A stretch of DNA of 64,000 nucleotides from Desulfoscipio geothermicus (GCA_016841905.1 JAENYF010000001.1:62001-126000); one strand, 5' to 3'; shown: positions 11,188-20,765, numbered from the stretch's first letter. The notes: a model not told the origin generated them from the sequence alone. Made by a program: numbers and translations.

Positions 11188-11521
11188 AAAGAGCCCCCTC
11201 CCCTAAAATCTTATCCACCGTAGAGCGAAATACAGCCCATTCGGTCTTTTTCTCCTGAAGCTGCAGTTTGCCGGTATCCGTTATGCGGTAATATTTTCTG
11301 CGACGGGTCCCTTCCGCTTCGAGCCAATATGATTCCACCATCCTCTTTGCTTCCAGAGCATGTAGTATTGGGTAAAGGGTGCCCTCTTTAAAGGCAAACA
11401 CACCATCGGAGTTCTTTTCAATTTCTTTGATAATTTCATAACCATACATGGGCTGACGGTCAAGTAAAGTTAGAATCAAAGTAACGGTGCTCCCTTTTAG
11501 TAATTCCTTATTAATCTTCAT
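11168..11521 (-). CDS. PadR-family transcriptional regulator
   Basis: About 117 residues from ATG 11521, which follows GGGAGTGAGG; an upstream in-frame ATG at 11557 adds 12 residues without a better ribosome site. The winged-helix domain is typical: GSTVTLILTLLDRQPMYGYE, then KEGTLYPILHALEAKRMVES and RRRKYYRITDTGK. PadR proteins repress neighbouring genes, often membrane proteins with a HAAS prefix domain, as in the overlapping downstream gene. The effector is unknown. Confidence 0.92.
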   Translation of the reverse strand: MKINKELLKGSTVTLILTLLDRQPMYGYEIIKEIEKNSDGVFAFKEGTLYPILHALEAKRMVESYWLEAEGTRRRKYYRITDTGKLQLQEKKTEWAVFRSTVDKILGEGALYGLGAK

Positions 11522-11802
11522 AGCCTCACTCCCAACTGATGAAAGTATCTGTTGCATTGTTTAACGATGCATCGCAATTCTATGTATTATCTTATAGTAT
11601 TTTCTCATTATGTCAAGTTAAATTTAGGCAGCTTAAAGGAGCATACATCAACGGAGTAAAATTCTGAAAACTTCTTGTTAAATACTAAAGCATATAATAA
11701 AATTATATTTGGTATCTATTAGTATCATTTAGTGTCAAATAATAATGTAAATCTCCTTGAAGATACAATATAGTATCTTTAGTTTATGAGGGCTAGATTA
11801 AG

Positions 11803-12619
11803 ATGAAAAACAAAAAACCTTTACGTGCTTTGTTGACAGGCGCCCCTATTGGATGTTTTGGCGGGTTAATCGGTTTAGGCGGAGCAGAGTTCCGGTTGCC
11901 TGTACTGAGCGGCCCATTTAAATATTCAGCCCATCGGCCGTATCTCTCAACTTAGCCGTTAGTTTGATTACACTTTTGTCATCCCTGATTTTCAGAATCC
12001 CTAGCTCACCATTTGTTAAATTATTGCCGCTTTTACCGGTGATTTTAGGCCTTAATTGCGGGAGGAATGGCGGAGCATATATTGGGGCGCTTTATACCAA
12101 AAAAATATCCGAACATGCTTTTGAAAAGGTCATCCTGGTTCTGTTATTATTTATCGGGCTATTGCTGATTGGGGAATCTTTTTACCTCTTTGTTTATAGG
12201 GGGATGCAAGCGCCTTTACCGGTTTTAATCCTTATAGCGCTTGAATTTGGCACAGGCATCGGTATGATCAGCAGTCTGCTGGGGGTTGCCGGCGGTGAGT
12301 TAATTATTCCGACACTAATTCTTGTTTTTGGCGTCGATATTAAACTGGCCGGAACTGCCGGCATTTTAATAAGCCTGCCAACCGTGATTACTGGACTCGG
12401 CAGACATTATGCCAATGGCGCCTTTACGCAAAAAAAGATTTTACTGAATTAGTCCTGCCGATGGAGGTAGGTTCTATTATAGGTGCATTTATCGGTGGGA
12501 TGCTTATATTTTATGTTTCCGGTGGCTCATTAAAGCTAATCCTGGGAGTAATATTAATCATTTCAGCCGTGAAAATATTCACAAAAAACCATACTATCAA
12601 CAAGGCTGATATTTGCTAA
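11803..12619 (+). pseudogene. TauE/SafE-family permease, two frameshifts
   Basis: Starts ATG 11803 and reads KPLRALLTGAPIGCFGG...GGAEFRLPVLSGPFKYSAHR in frame 1. It then continues in another frame as SLNLAVSLITLLSSLIFRIP to ANGAFTQKK, and in a third as FTELVLPMEVGSIIGAFIGG to the stop at 12617-12619. Each join needs one extra base: near 11930-11960 (GG run) and at the A7 run near 12432. The family transports sulfite, sulfonates or other anions across the membrane; GAxxGxxGGLxGxGG-like and GVAGGELIIPTL repeats are visible. It is either a decayed gene or two homopolymer miscalls. Confidence 0.8.
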
Positions 12620-12721
12620 CAAACATTACTTGATCCCCTTAAAATATTTGTCGGAATCTTTGTCAAGGATAAACCCTTTTTTTGCCGAAGGGTATTGGAA
12701 ATATGTGAAGGGATGAGCTTT

Positions 12722-13117
12722 ATGTCTATTAAAACCATGGTTAATATAGATATATGTCTATGCACAGCGATATTAGAAACACACAATATTAAAGGGGCAA
12801 AGAATACTATTAAAGTTTTGTCTTCTGTTTATGAAAGCTATATTCCAGGTATTAAAAGCGGGTTATGTACATTATTGAATCACCATAATAAACCAGAACA
12901 TTACTTAGAAGATATGGCTATAATTAAGACAGCCCTTAAGCTATTTAAGGCTAATGGCTGCGAACCAATTAGTTTAAATATTATTAAGCAAAACCTAATA
13001 CTAGTGAATAATAAAAAAGTTAACACAAATACTGTAACAGTTAATATGTCTGTTGAGCAGATATTAAAGATATTTAAAATAATGAAAGTTCAGACCAATG
13101 AAAAATTGAAGAGGTAA
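12722..13117 (+). CDS. Hypothetical protein
   Basis: 131 residues from ATG 12722 (MSIKTMVNIDICLCTAILE), chosen because GAAGGG lies about ten bases upstream. It is lysine- and isoleucine-rich, with no signal peptide or membrane segment. No family was recognised. It is AT-richer than its neighbours, which may point to foreign origin. It stands alone between the broken TauE gene and the DUF421 gene. Confidence 0.55.
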   Translation: MSIKTMVNIDICLCTAILETHNIKGAKNTIKVLSSVYESYIPGIKSGLCTLLNHHNKPEHYLEDMAIIKTALKLFKANGCEPISLNIIKQNLILVNNKKVNTNTVTVNMSVEQILKIFKIMKVQTNEKLKR

Positions 13118-13475
13118 TCAGGCATTTTAATTATCATCGCGCTTCAAGTATGCTTTAACAAAGCAAAAGAGCTTCCTTTCAGATCCCCTATGCAAGGTTT
13201 ATATTTTACACCATATCCTATTAACCACATATCAAACATCAAAGAAAGTTCCACTACCGTTTGCTCCAAAACCCATTACAATCCCTCTTTAACCAAGGTT
13301 TTATTGTGGTCTCTTTAAATAAGGTGCACCAGTGTAGGAAGGTGCTGACAAACCAAAACGCTCAGCAGATGCTCCGCCAAGTTTAAGTATTTTTTATGGC
13401 AATGAGTAAAAACTAATTTTACAACATTTGTAGCTCTTGTGCTGGGCTAGATAATCTATGAGCAATTAGGGGGGG
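13118..13475. other. Intergenic region, only a short unassigned minus-strand frame
   Basis: No gene recognised on the plus strand. On the minus strand about 13311-13390 reads LGGASAERFGLSAPSYTGAP followed by a stop; it has no start and could be the end of a lost gene. The last bases carry a G-rich ribosome site for the next gene. Confidence 0.3.
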
Positions 13476-14183
13476 ATGCTAATCAATCCCTATGTGGAAA
13501 TACCGCTTCGAGCATTGTTTGCCTATTTATTTCTCTTGCTGTTTACACGGCTCAACGGCCGTGAGCAGATATCCCAGCTGACCTATTTTGAATATGTGGT
13601 GGGAATAACGATTGGTTCCATAGCCGCCACGTTAACTACTACGCTCGAGGATCCGTTTTGGCCCGGCTTATTAGGTATGGCCGTGTGGGCGATCTTGCCC
13701 ATTCTGATGGGCTGGGTGGTGTTAAAATCAGTGCCGGCCCGTAAAATTATTGAGGGAGAACCGATCGTGGTTGTACAAAACGGTAAAATTGATGAAGAGG
13801 CTTTGGCCAGGCAGCGGACTAATTTGGATGATTTTATGTTAATGCTTCGGCAAAAAGATGTTTTTAACATCAGTGATGTGGAATATGCCATATTTGAACG
13901 CAATGGTACCCTTACAGTGCAAAAGAAAAGCCAGCTGAATCCGGTTACTCCGGCGGATTTAAACCTTAGTACCCCGTATCAGGGTTTACCGACTACGCTG
14001 GTCCAAGACGGGGTGATTATTGCCAACAGATTGCATGAAGTCAGCCTGAGTAAAGACTGGCTGTTACAAAAATTACAGGCGGAGCATGGAGTAAGTGATA
14101 TTAGCCAGGTTAGCATCGCCCAACTGGATACCAGCGGTAATTTATACGTTGATTTAATCAACGACGAGCCTGAACATAAATAA
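13476..14183 (+). CDS. DUF421 (YetF-like) membrane protein
   Basis: 235 residues. Three N-terminal membrane helices (PLRALFAYLFLLLFTRLNGR; TYFEYVVGITIGSIAA; LLGMAVWAILPILMGWVVL) are followed by the soluble alpha/beta YetF domain with VEYAIFERNGTLTVQKK and the C-terminal IDxxGxLYVDL motif. A run of G before ATG 13476 acts as ribosome site. Relatives accompany SpoVA genes in spore formers; function is not known. The next genes are two DUF1657 proteins and a second DUF421 protein, forming one cluster. Confidence 0.88.
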   Translation: MLINPYVEIPLRALFAYLFLLLFTRLNGREQISQLTYFEYVVGITIGSIAATLTTTLEDPFWPGLLGMAVWAILPILMGWVVLKSVPARKIIEGEPIVVVQNGKIDEEALARQRTNLDDFMLMLRQKDVFNISDVEYAIFERNGTLTVQKKSQLNPVTPADLNLSTPYQGLPTTLVQDGVIIANRLHEVSLSKDWLLQKLQAEHGVSDISQVSIAQLDTSGNLYVDLINDEPEHK

Positions 14184-14275
14184 GTTTAAACTCCTGGACC
14201 GAATTTTAATATAAAATTAGTTTTCGGGGCATGATTGCATTTGTAAAATAATGAGTTAAGGGAGGTTATATAAAA

Positions 14276-14482
14276 ATGACAGTAGCATCACAGGTAAAAC
14301 AAACTCTTGCCGGGCTGAAAAGTGCCCAGGCTAGCTTAGAAACCTTTGCTATGCAAACTCAAAACCAGCAGGCTAAAGACCTTTACACACAGGCAGCCCG
14401 GCAGGCTCAGACCATTGTGGACAGCTTGGAGCCCAGGATTAATGAGATTGAGCAGCAGGAGCCCCAGTACAAAGGATTCTAG
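14276..14482 (+). CDS. DUF1657 small protein
   Basis: 68 residues, ribosome site GGGAGG before ATG 14276. The sequence QVKQTLAGLKSAQASLETFA with ending EIEQQEPQYKGF is the DUF1657 pattern: a short helical hairpin. DUF1657 genes usually sit next to DUF421 and spoVA genes in spore formers. It is a paralogue of the gene at 14598. Confidence 0.85.
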   Translation: MTVASQVKQTLAGLKSAQASLETFAMQTQNQQAKDLYTQAARQAQTIVDSLEPRINEIEQQEPQYKGF

Positions 14483-14597
14483 TGAGCATGTTTTAGCATA
14501 GCCAGTTTGGTGATGGCTATTTTAACAACCGGATCAGGTGATCCGGTTGTTCCATCCTGGTTTTAGGCACAATAAATATGCAGGGAGGACGATAACC

Positions 14598-14804
14598 ATG
14601 ACCGTAAGCGGCCAGGTTAAGCAAACCGTTGCCAGCCTAAAGGGTACCAAAGCTACTCTAGAAAGCTTTTCTGCTATTGAGCAAAGCGATCAGGCCAAGC
14701 AGGTGCTGCACCAAAACATCGCGCGCCTGGAAGGTGTCATTCAAGATATGGAAAAAAGAGTGGGCATCCTGGAATTTGAGGAACCTCAGTATAAAGGATT
14801 TTAA
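14598..14804 (+). CDS. DUF1657 small protein, second copy
   Basis: 68 residues from ATG 14598 after GGGAGGAC; the in-frame extension to 14538 has no ribosome site. It begins MTVSGQVKQTVASLKGTKAT and ends LEFEEPQYKGF, closely matching the copy at 14276. The two arose by duplication. It is followed by the DUF421-DUF1657 fusion gene. Confidence 0.85.
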   Translation: MTVSGQVKQTVASLKGTKATLESFSAIEQSDQAKQVLHQNIARLEGVIQDMEKRVGILEFEEPQYKGF

Positions 14805-14862
14805 ATCGCCTGTTCAACAATATAGGCGAAAAAAACTATATTTACACAAGGGGTCGATCAGC

Positions 14863-15723
14863 ATGGCCGAATGGCAGGAAGTTATACTGCGCTCCGCCGG
14901 ATTATTTGTCATCACGCTGCTCTTGGTTCGTTCAATCGGCAAAAGACAAGCATCCCGGCTGACCTTTTTTGATTTGGTAACCGTTATTGTTATTGGCGGC
15001 ATCGCTGCCGCTGTATCCTTAAACCTGGTGCCAAACCTGTTGCATGGTTTGCTGGCCATGCTGGTTTGGACTGTGCTGCCGGCACTTATTTATTTGCTGG
15101 CGATTAAATCCAAGATGGTGCGGGATATTGTCCAGGGTAAAGAAACGGTCCTGATCAATCACGGTAAAGTGCTGGAAGATAAATTAATGGAAGCCCGGTT
15201 TACACCGGAAGATTTACTAAGCCAGTTAAGGAAGAAAAATGCTTTTAAAGTGGCTGACGTGGAATTTGCGGTGCTGGAGCCTACCGGCGAGGTGAGCGTG
15301 CTGCTCAAAAAGGATCGGCAGCCGGTTACGTCTCAAACCGCCGGCCTTACTGTTGGTCTGGAAAGTGTACCGCAAACCGTGATTATGGACGGTACCATTA
15401 TGGACGAGCCCCTTACCGTTATGGGGCTGAACAGAAACTGGCTGCATACCGAGCTGGAGAAGGCGGGCGTACCTCTGGAAAATGTATTTATTGGGCAGAT
15501 AGACTCCGTTGGCCAGCTGTATCTGGATCTGTTCGACGACACTATCCAGGTACCCCAGCCCAAAACCAAAGAACTGGCTTGGGCGACCCTTAAGAAATGT
15601 CAGGCGGACTGCGAGCTGTACGCCCTGGGCACCAGGCAGCCGGAAGCTAAGTCGATGTACAGTAAATCGGCTATGGTGCTGGACGAGGTGGTTAATGAAT
15701 TGGAACCGGTACTGAAGAGATAG
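14863..15723 (+). CDS. DUF421 membrane protein fused to a C-terminal DUF1657-like segment
   Basis: 286 residues from ATG 14863. Residues about 1-75 hold three membrane helices, then the YetF domain (VADVEFAVLEPTGEVSVLL; IDSVGQLYLDLFDD). The last about 50 residues (KELAWATLKKCQADCELYAL to LDEVVNELEPVLKR) resemble DUF1657, matching the separate small genes just upstream. The fusion supports physical interaction of DUF421 and DUF1657 proteins. No strong ribosome site is visible, only AAGGGG 13 bases upstream. Confidence 0.82.
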   Translation: MAEWQEVILRSAGLFVITLLLVRSIGKRQASRLTFFDLVTVIVIGGIAAAVSLNLVPNLLHGLLAMLVWTVLPALIYLLAIKSKMVRDIVQGKETVLINHGKVLEDKLMEARFTPEDLLSQLRKKNAFKVADVEFAVLEPTGEVSVLLKKDRQPVTSQTAGLTVGLESVPQTVIMDGTIMDEPLTVMGLNRNWLHTELEKAGVPLENVFIGQIDSVGQLYLDLFDDTIQVPQPKTKELAWATLKKCQADCELYALGTRQPEAKSMYSKSAMVLDEVVNELEPVLKR

Positions 15724-15835
15724 CCTCGCACCGTTTGATATACACACCGGAGCGGCCGGGGTTGAGATGCCTCGCGGGGTCGGCGCTACGCTGGAAAAAA
15801 AGTATTGTCCTTGGCCAGGCTGCCCACTGTTTACT

Positions 15836-16807
15836 TTACACTTCGGCAACGATTCTGCCTGTTTCAGTTAAATCGTAATCCCCCAGACCCTGGACCTCCT
15901 TTTTAAACTCGTCGGACTGGAGAATTTCAATTACTGCACGGGTATGAGGATGATGCAGGTCTTCTTGTTTAATGACCAGTTCGTAACGTTCCTTATGCAG
16001 GGGGAGGAACTCAACTCCCCGTACTTGCATGGCTGCTTTTTCGTTCCCCATGCCTACGTCAGCCTCTCCACGGGCGACGGTGCTGGCCACGCCCAGATGG
16101 GAAAACTCCTCTTTTCCATATCCCGAGATGAGCCGTCTATCCAGTTCCAGGCGGCGGAGTTGTTCGTCCAGTAGAACCCTGGTGCCGCAGCCTTTTTCCC
16201 GGTTGATGAAACGCACATCCGGTCTGGTTAAATCGTGCCAGCCCTTAATATTCTTGGGATTATCCGCGGCCAGGTAAAAGCCCTGCATCCGAATGGCCAG
16301 GTGCACGATGATTGCGGGAACACCGGGCAGAAATCGGCGCACGAAAGGGATGTTATAGCTGCCGGTATCACCGTCCCACAGGTGAATGGCGGCCATATGG
16401 GCTTGGTCCTGATATAACGCCAGCAGGCCGGCGAAGCTGCCCCCATAATTGCGGAAGGCATGGACTTCCTGGGGGTGCCGCTCAAGGTGCCGGGTCAGAA
16501 TATCCAGGAGGATGTCCTGACCGCAGATCACCAGGCCCTGGCGGTAAGCTGATACTTCTTCCGGCTGGTAATTCGGCGGGCCTGCAGGCGGGGTACGGTA
16601 AGGTGCTGCATCCTGGTGGGGCGTTAATTCGCAGCTTTTGCCCTGTTTTTTATAAGCCTCTACATCCTGTCGCTCCACCCGGATTTTTCGGCCTACTCGG
16701 TATGCTGGAAGCTCTCCCCGTTTGATTAATTCATAGACCGTGTTTTTGGTGATTTTTAATAGGTCTGCTACTTCCTGGGGTGTTAATGAACTTGCCTCCA
16801 CCTTCAT
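15836..16807 (-). CDS. HTH regulator with periplasmic-binding-like sensor domain (probable molybdate regulator)
   Basis: 323 residues. Residues about 6-55 form an excisionase/MerR-like helix-turn-helix (LTPQEVADLLKITKNTVYEL, RVGRKIRVERQDVEAY). The rest is a PBP-like domain (LVICGQDILLDILTRHLE; FINREKGCGTRVLLDE; GVASTVARGEADVG) related to ModA-type binding proteins. The start follows GGAGGG. It is divergent from modABC across a 275-base gap, so it probably senses molybdate or tungstate and controls that operon. This ligand assignment is inferred from context. Confidence 0.85.
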   Translation of the reverse strand: MKVEASSLTPQEVADLLKITKNTVYELIKRGELPAYRVGRKIRVERQDVEAYKKQGKSCELTPHQDAAPYRTPPAGPPNYQPEEVSAYRQGLVICGQDILLDILTRHLERHPQEVHAFRNYGGSFAGLLALYQDQAHMAAIHLWDGDTGSYNIPFVRRFLPGVPAIIVHLAIRMQGFYLAADNPKNIKGWHDLTRPDVRFINREKGCGTRVLLDEQLRRLELDRRLISGYGKEEFSHLGVASTVARGEADVGMGNEKAAMQVRGVEFLPLHKERYELVIKQEDLHHPHTRAVIEILQSDEFKKEVQGLGDYDLTETGRIVAEV

Positions 16808-17082
16808 GATTTTCCCTCCTAATATCTTGACAATTATTATAACTTAATTTATTATCATTTCATAGTAGTGTTTTATTATGTTACGTCAAGTCTTGTCTGG
16901 CCAGGGCAAGGACACTATTTTTAATTGATCTATTAATTAGTTATTTAAAGTTCTGTTTTGTCTGGTTGTGTCATGGTGTTTTAGAGAAGGAAGGGTATGG
17001 GAAAGGTTTGAGCTAAACAATTTTAAGGGGCATAAGCAAAAGGAGTGTGCTCACTGATAAATTTATAGGAGGCAAGAAAACA
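16808..17082. promoter_or_regulatory. Divergent control region between the HTH-PBP regulator and modA
   Basis: AT-rich gap separating two divergent genes. The regulator-proximal part carries AT-rich hexamer-like strings (TATTATAACTTAATTTATTATC) in short pieces, and a ribosome site ATAGGAGG precedes modA. No certain operator could be defined by eye. Confidence 0.4.
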
Positions 17083-17871
17083 ATGAAAAGATGGCTAAGT
17101 TTATTAAGCCTGCTGATGTTAATGGTGCTGGCCGGAGCCGGCTGCGGGAGTAATCACGAACAAACGGAGGCAACAGAGCCGGTGCAGCTAACTATATCCG
17201 CTGCCGCCAGTCTTCAGGATGCTGTGGAAGAACTAAAGACTATCTATACCCGGGACAACCCCAGGGTCATCATTACATATAATTTCGGCTCCTCCGGCAC
17301 CCTGCAGAAACAAATTGAGCAGGGTGCCCCGGCGGATCTGTTTATTTCCGCCGGTCAAGCGCAAATGAATGCCCTGGCTGAAAAGGGTCTAATTATTGAG
17401 GGCACCAGAAAAGACCTGGTGGCTAACGATTTAGTCTTAATCACTGGTCAGAATAGCTCCCTGGCCGACTTTGGGGAGCTTACCGGTGCTCAGGTCGGCA
17501 AAATAAGCATTGGTGTACCGGAATCTGTCCCGGCGGGAAAATATGCTCAGGAGGCTTTAGCAAACCTAGGCCTGTGGGAGGATATCCAGACCAAGCTGGT
17601 ACTGGCCAAGGATGTGCGCCAGGTTTTAACTTATGTGGAAACCGGTAATGTGGACGCCGGTCTGGTTTACCGCTCCGATGCATTGATGGGCAAGCATATC
17701 AAGGAGGTGGCCACAGCTCCGGAGGCTAGTCACCAGCCTATCCTTTATCCCATGGCGATAATTAAGGATAGCCAAAATCAAACCGCAGCTAGAGCATTTG
17801 CCAGTTTCCTTGACGGTAAGGAAGCAGGTCAAGTTTTTACCAAATACGGCTTTAAAGCTCTGGAGAATTAA
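17083..17871 (+). CDS. modA: Molybdate ABC transporter substrate-binding lipoprotein ModA
   Basis: 262 residues from ATG 17083, placed by ATAGGAGGCAAG upstream. A lipoprotein signal is visible (SLLMLMVLAGAGCGSN, Cys about residue 23). Mature ModA hallmarks follow: LTISAAASLQDAVEELK, NFGSSGTLQKQIEQGAPADL, GVPESVPAGKYAQEAL, and VETGNVDAGLVYRSDA. It captures molybdate or tungstate outside the membrane and passes it to ModB. The modB start lies nine bases after the stop. Confidence 0.93.
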   Translation: MKRWLSLLSLLMLMVLAGAGCGSNHEQTEATEPVQLTISAAASLQDAVEELKTIYTRDNPRVIITYNFGSSGTLQKQIEQGAPADLFISAGQAQMNALAEKGLIIEGTRKDLVANDLVLITGQNSSLADFGELTGAQVGKISIGVPESVPAGKYAQEALANLGLWEDIQTKLVLAKDVRQVLTYVETGNVDAGLVYRSDALMGKHIKEVATAPEASHQPILYPMAIIKDSQNQTAARAFASFLDGKEAGQVFTKYGFKALEN

Positions 17872-17879
17872 CAGGTAAC

Positions 17880-18551
17880 ATGCTTGTTCAACTAACCGAC
17901 TGGTTTCCGGTCATACTTTCAATCAAGGTAGCTTTGCTCGCCGTAACGGTGGTGCTCGTCACGGGCCTGCCCTTAGCCCGGCTGCTGGCACGCCTCGATT
18001 TTCCAGGAAAAGACATGGTCGAAGCGCTGCTCACCCTGCCCATGGTGCTGCCCCCTTCGGTCATCGGCTATGGACTCTTGATGCTCATTGGCAAAAATGG
18101 CCTGCTGGGCCAAACCCTGGCCGAACTGGGGCTGAGCATTATTTTTACCTGGTGGGCGGCTGTGCTGGCTTCTACCGTCGTAGCCTTTCCCTTGATGTAC
18201 CAAAGCGCCAAGGGGGCATTCCAGAGCGTTAATGTTAATTTTGAGCAGGCCGCCCGCACCCTCGGTGCCAATGAGGTTAAGATATTTTTTACTGTTACTC
18301 TCCCCCTGGCCTGGCCGGGCATACTGGCCGGGTTGGTGCTCTCCTTTGCCCGAGCGCTGGGTGAGTTTGGGGCGACTTTGATGGTGGCCGGCAATATCCC
18401 CGGCCAGACCCAGACCATTCCCCTGGCTATTTATTTTGCCGTCGAATCAGGCAATGAAGGCATTGCCCGGACCCTGGTAGCGATTATTACCGTTTTTAGC
18501 TTCTTGGTTATTTACTGGGTTAATCGCTGGGCCAAGCAACAAAAATATTAA
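17880..18551 (+). CDS. modB: Molybdate ABC transporter permease ModB
   Basis: 223 residues with about five membrane segments. The cytoplasmic EAA-type loop that contacts ModC is clear (FEQAARTLGANEVKIFFTVT, then LPLAWPGILAG), as is the ModB ending with RALGEFGATLMVAGNIPGQT. It forms the translocation channel for molybdate. Between modA and modC with short gaps, in one operon. Confidence 0.94.
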   Translation: MLVQLTDWFPVILSIKVALLAVTVVLVTGLPLARLLARLDFPGKDMVEALLTLPMVLPPSVIGYGLLMLIGKNGLLGQTLAELGLSIIFTWWAAVLASTVVAFPLMYQSAKGAFQSVNVNFEQAARTLGANEVKIFFTVTLPLAWPGILAGLVLSFARALGEFGATLMVAGNIPGQTQTIPLAIYFAVESGNEGIARTLVAIITVFSFLVIYWVNRWAKQQKY

Positions 18552-18565
18552 TTTGCGGTGATATA

Positions 18566-19270
18566 ATGCTTAAAGCCAAACTTACTAAAAAATTATGGCA
18601 CTTTAACCTCGATATTGAATTTGAGCTGGACACCGGTATCCTGGTGCTCTGGGGCCATTCCGGAGCCGGCAAAACCACCTTGCTGCAGTGTTTGGCCGGT
18701 CTGTGCAAGCCGTCGGCAGGCAGCATCCTGCTCAACGGCAGAACGCTTTATTCTTCGGTGAGCAGGGTCAACCTACCTGCCCGACTGAGGAAGGTAGGCT
18801 ATCTCTTTCAGGATTACGCCCTGTTCCCGCATCTGACCGTCAAACAAAACGTGATGTACGGCCTGAAAAACAATTGGAACCACCAGCAGACGAAAAGCCC
18901 GGTTGATCCCCTGGGGCTGCTCAACTCCTTCGGGGTAGGCCACCTGTTGGACCGCTACCCCGGCCAGCTTTCCGGCGGCGAGCAACAGCGGGTAGCCCTG
19001 GTGAGGGCCCTGACGGTACAGCCGGAACTGTTGTTATTAGATGAACCTTTCAGCGCTCTGGACAAAAAAGCCAAGCTCAAACTCCGGCAGGAGCTTAAGG
19101 CTCTTCACGCCCTTTGGCAAATACCCTTTATTTTGGTGACTCACGATGAGGAGGACGCAGGTTTTCTGGGCGACCGGATATTGACGCTGAACCAGGGCAC
19201 AGCTGTGACAGGTGCGATGACGCCCTGGTCGCAGCACTCAACTAGACCTCCGGCAACAGCTATTGGGTAA
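18566..19270 (+). CDS. modC: Molybdate ABC transporter ATP-binding protein ModC, short form
   Basis: 234 residues. Walker [11 protein letters not shown]-loop [14 protein letters not shown], signature [15 protein letters not shown], Walker [13 protein letters not shown] and switch VTHDEEDA are all present. It lacks the C-terminal TOBE/MOP domain found in full-length ModC, and its last 25 residues are not family-like, so a late frameshift or natural short form is possible. It powers uptake through ModB. Confidence 0.9.
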   Translation: MLKAKLTKKLWHFNLDIEFELDTGILVLWGHSGAGKTTLLQCLAGLCKPSAGSILLNGRTLYSSVSRVNLPARLRKVGYLFQDYALFPHLTVKQNVMYGLKNNWNHQQTKSPVDPLGLLNSFGVGHLLDRYPGQLSGGEQQRVALVRALTVQPELLLLDEPFSALDKKAKLKLRQELKALHALWQIPFILVTHDEEDAGFLGDRILTLNQGTAVTGAMTPWSQHSTRPPATAIG

Positions 19271-19332
19271 ATCCTGCGCAGCAGCTCCTGCTGAACCGGA
19301 AGCTGGACCAGAAAATCTGGGCAGAAGCAGAA

Positions 19333-20361
19333 TTAGATTACGCCTAGCCCGATTAAGAGGCCAAAGCAGCCTGTCAGCATCATATCGCCATAGGGTGCTG
19401 CCTCATGCCAGCCCAAGGGTTTCGCCATAGCCCGTCGCGGCCCGGTTACCGCTATATAGTCCCAGCCCGGCCACATATCCGGGTGCAAGGCTGCGCCATG
19501 CCCGCCGGAATTATAAATCTCCTCATTGGTTAATTCCGTGTTTTGCAACCGCTTTACCAGCGAAGCCAGTGATTCAATGTTCAACATCCCGGTATGATGC
19601 TCAAATAGACCATAGACACGCTGGCCGCAAATAGCTGCTGCCAGTGTATGCGCATTGCCGATATTGACCGCGATGATCCCTTTTTCCAGCTGTGGCCGCA
19701 CAGCCGGATCAGCGGTAATGCCCAACACAGCCGCTGTCCCGGTATCTGTGAGCACTGCGCCCGGCGCTATCTCCCTAACTGCTTTCATTCGGGTATAAAC
19801 CTCCGGTATTTGCCCGGTAAAGATTAAATCCCTCAGCACACCACCCTGGTCAATGAATTCCTTCCATAAGCGGAACCTGAGGGTGCGGTTGCTCTCCTCG
19901 GCGCTAAACCCGTGGTCTTGAACAGCTACGGCCAGCTGGGCAGGCAGGGGCTGGTCAAAGGCGGCCAGGGCTTGTTGAAACGCCGGCAGGTCGATATCCC
20001 CCAGCCAGATCTTATCTGCGTCAGCGGGTGGGGCTTCGACCAGTTCAATTCCCATCTGGCGGACTTTGTTTAGATTATCATTGAAGGTATAGGCGGCATG
20101 CTCTGTGGCATAGACTTTCAAGCCTGCTGCCAGGTGCTGCCTTAAAGCTTTAAAATTGGCACCGCCGCCCATCACATGACCATAAAGATAAATGCTATGC
20201 CCTTGCTGCGTTGCCCGGCGGATCTGCCCGGCAACAAGCTGTGTCCGGCTGGGCATAACCAGCTTGGGACAATTTTCCATATTTTTGCCGGCCTGATAGA
20301 CCAGCACATCCTGTGTCCCGGAACCAACATCAACCGTCAGAATATCTGTTTCTGTCACCAT
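19333..20361 (-). CDS. DUF1786 family protein (ASKHA-like fold)
   Basis: 342 residues. It opens with a phosphate-1-like ASKHA motif (ILTVDVGSGTQDVLVYQ) and has further nucleotide-fold motifs (AVNIGNAHTLAAAICGQRVY; NSGGHGAALHPDMWPGWDY). The family is annotated in databases as putative pyruvate-formate-lyase activating enzyme, without firm proof. The start follows AAAGGAG. It is convergent with modC and has no obvious functional link to it. Confidence 0.8.
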   Translation of the reverse strand: MVTETDILTVDVGSGTQDVLVYQAGKNMENCPKLVMPSRTQLVAGQIRRATQQGHSIYLYGHVMGGGANFKALRQHLAAGLKVYATEHAAYTFNDNLNKVRQMGIELVEAPPADADKIWLGDIDLPAFQQALAAFDQPLPAQLAVAVQDHGFSAEESNRTLRFRLWKEFIDQGGVLRDLIFTGQIPEVYTRMKAVREIAPGAVLTDTGTAAVLGITADPAVRPQLEKGIIAVNIGNAHTLAAAICGQRVYGLFEHHTGMLNIESLASLVKRLQNTELTNEEIYNSGGHGAALHPDMWPGWDYIAVTGPRRAMAKPLGWHEAAPYGDMMLTGCFGLLIGLGVI

Positions 20362-20482
20362 GGACGCTCCTTTACTTTAAATTGATCTAGTATAAAAGTA
20401 CTGTGCAAATTTTACGATAATATGCAGTATATGTATTATACTGCATTTATGTTAAGAGACAACAGGCATCCCTAGAGCTCCC

Positions 20483-20749
20483 TCAGCGCCGTTCCACGAA
20501 CCAGCGGCCGAGGTTGTTGCCCCTGATGCTGGCGCTGCGCTCGAAAAAGATGTATTTTTCCTGTCCTCGGATGTGGACGGTGTAGCGGTCCCCCTGGCCT
20601 CCGGCTTTCCTGGCGGCGGCCGGGCGGACTTCCAGTACCCGATCGATGTTATAGCGCTTCCCGTCCTCCCAGGTGAGGGAGAGTGGCCGCAGCTCTCCCT
20701 CCGGGTTAAAAGCCGCCACCACTTCCACATACACTTTTAAATTTCCCAT
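20483..20749 (-). CDS. Conserved hypothetical protein downstream of immA
   Basis: 88 residues, ribosome site AAGGAGG before ATG 20749. The sequence is beta-rich (VYVEVVAAFNPEGELRPLSL; YNIDRVLEVRPAA; RYTVHIRGQEKYIFFE), with no membrane segment. No named family was recognised. It lies 16 bases downstream of the ImmA gene on the same strand and so belongs to the XRE-ImmA operon opposite the DNA polymerase. Confidence 0.7.
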   Translation of the reverse strand: MGNLKVYVEVVAAFNPEGELRPLSLTWEDGKRYNIDRVLEVRPAAARKAGGQGDRYTVHIRGQEKYIFFERSASIRGNNLGRWFVERR

Positions 20750-20765
20750 GTCCCTGTCCTCCTCC

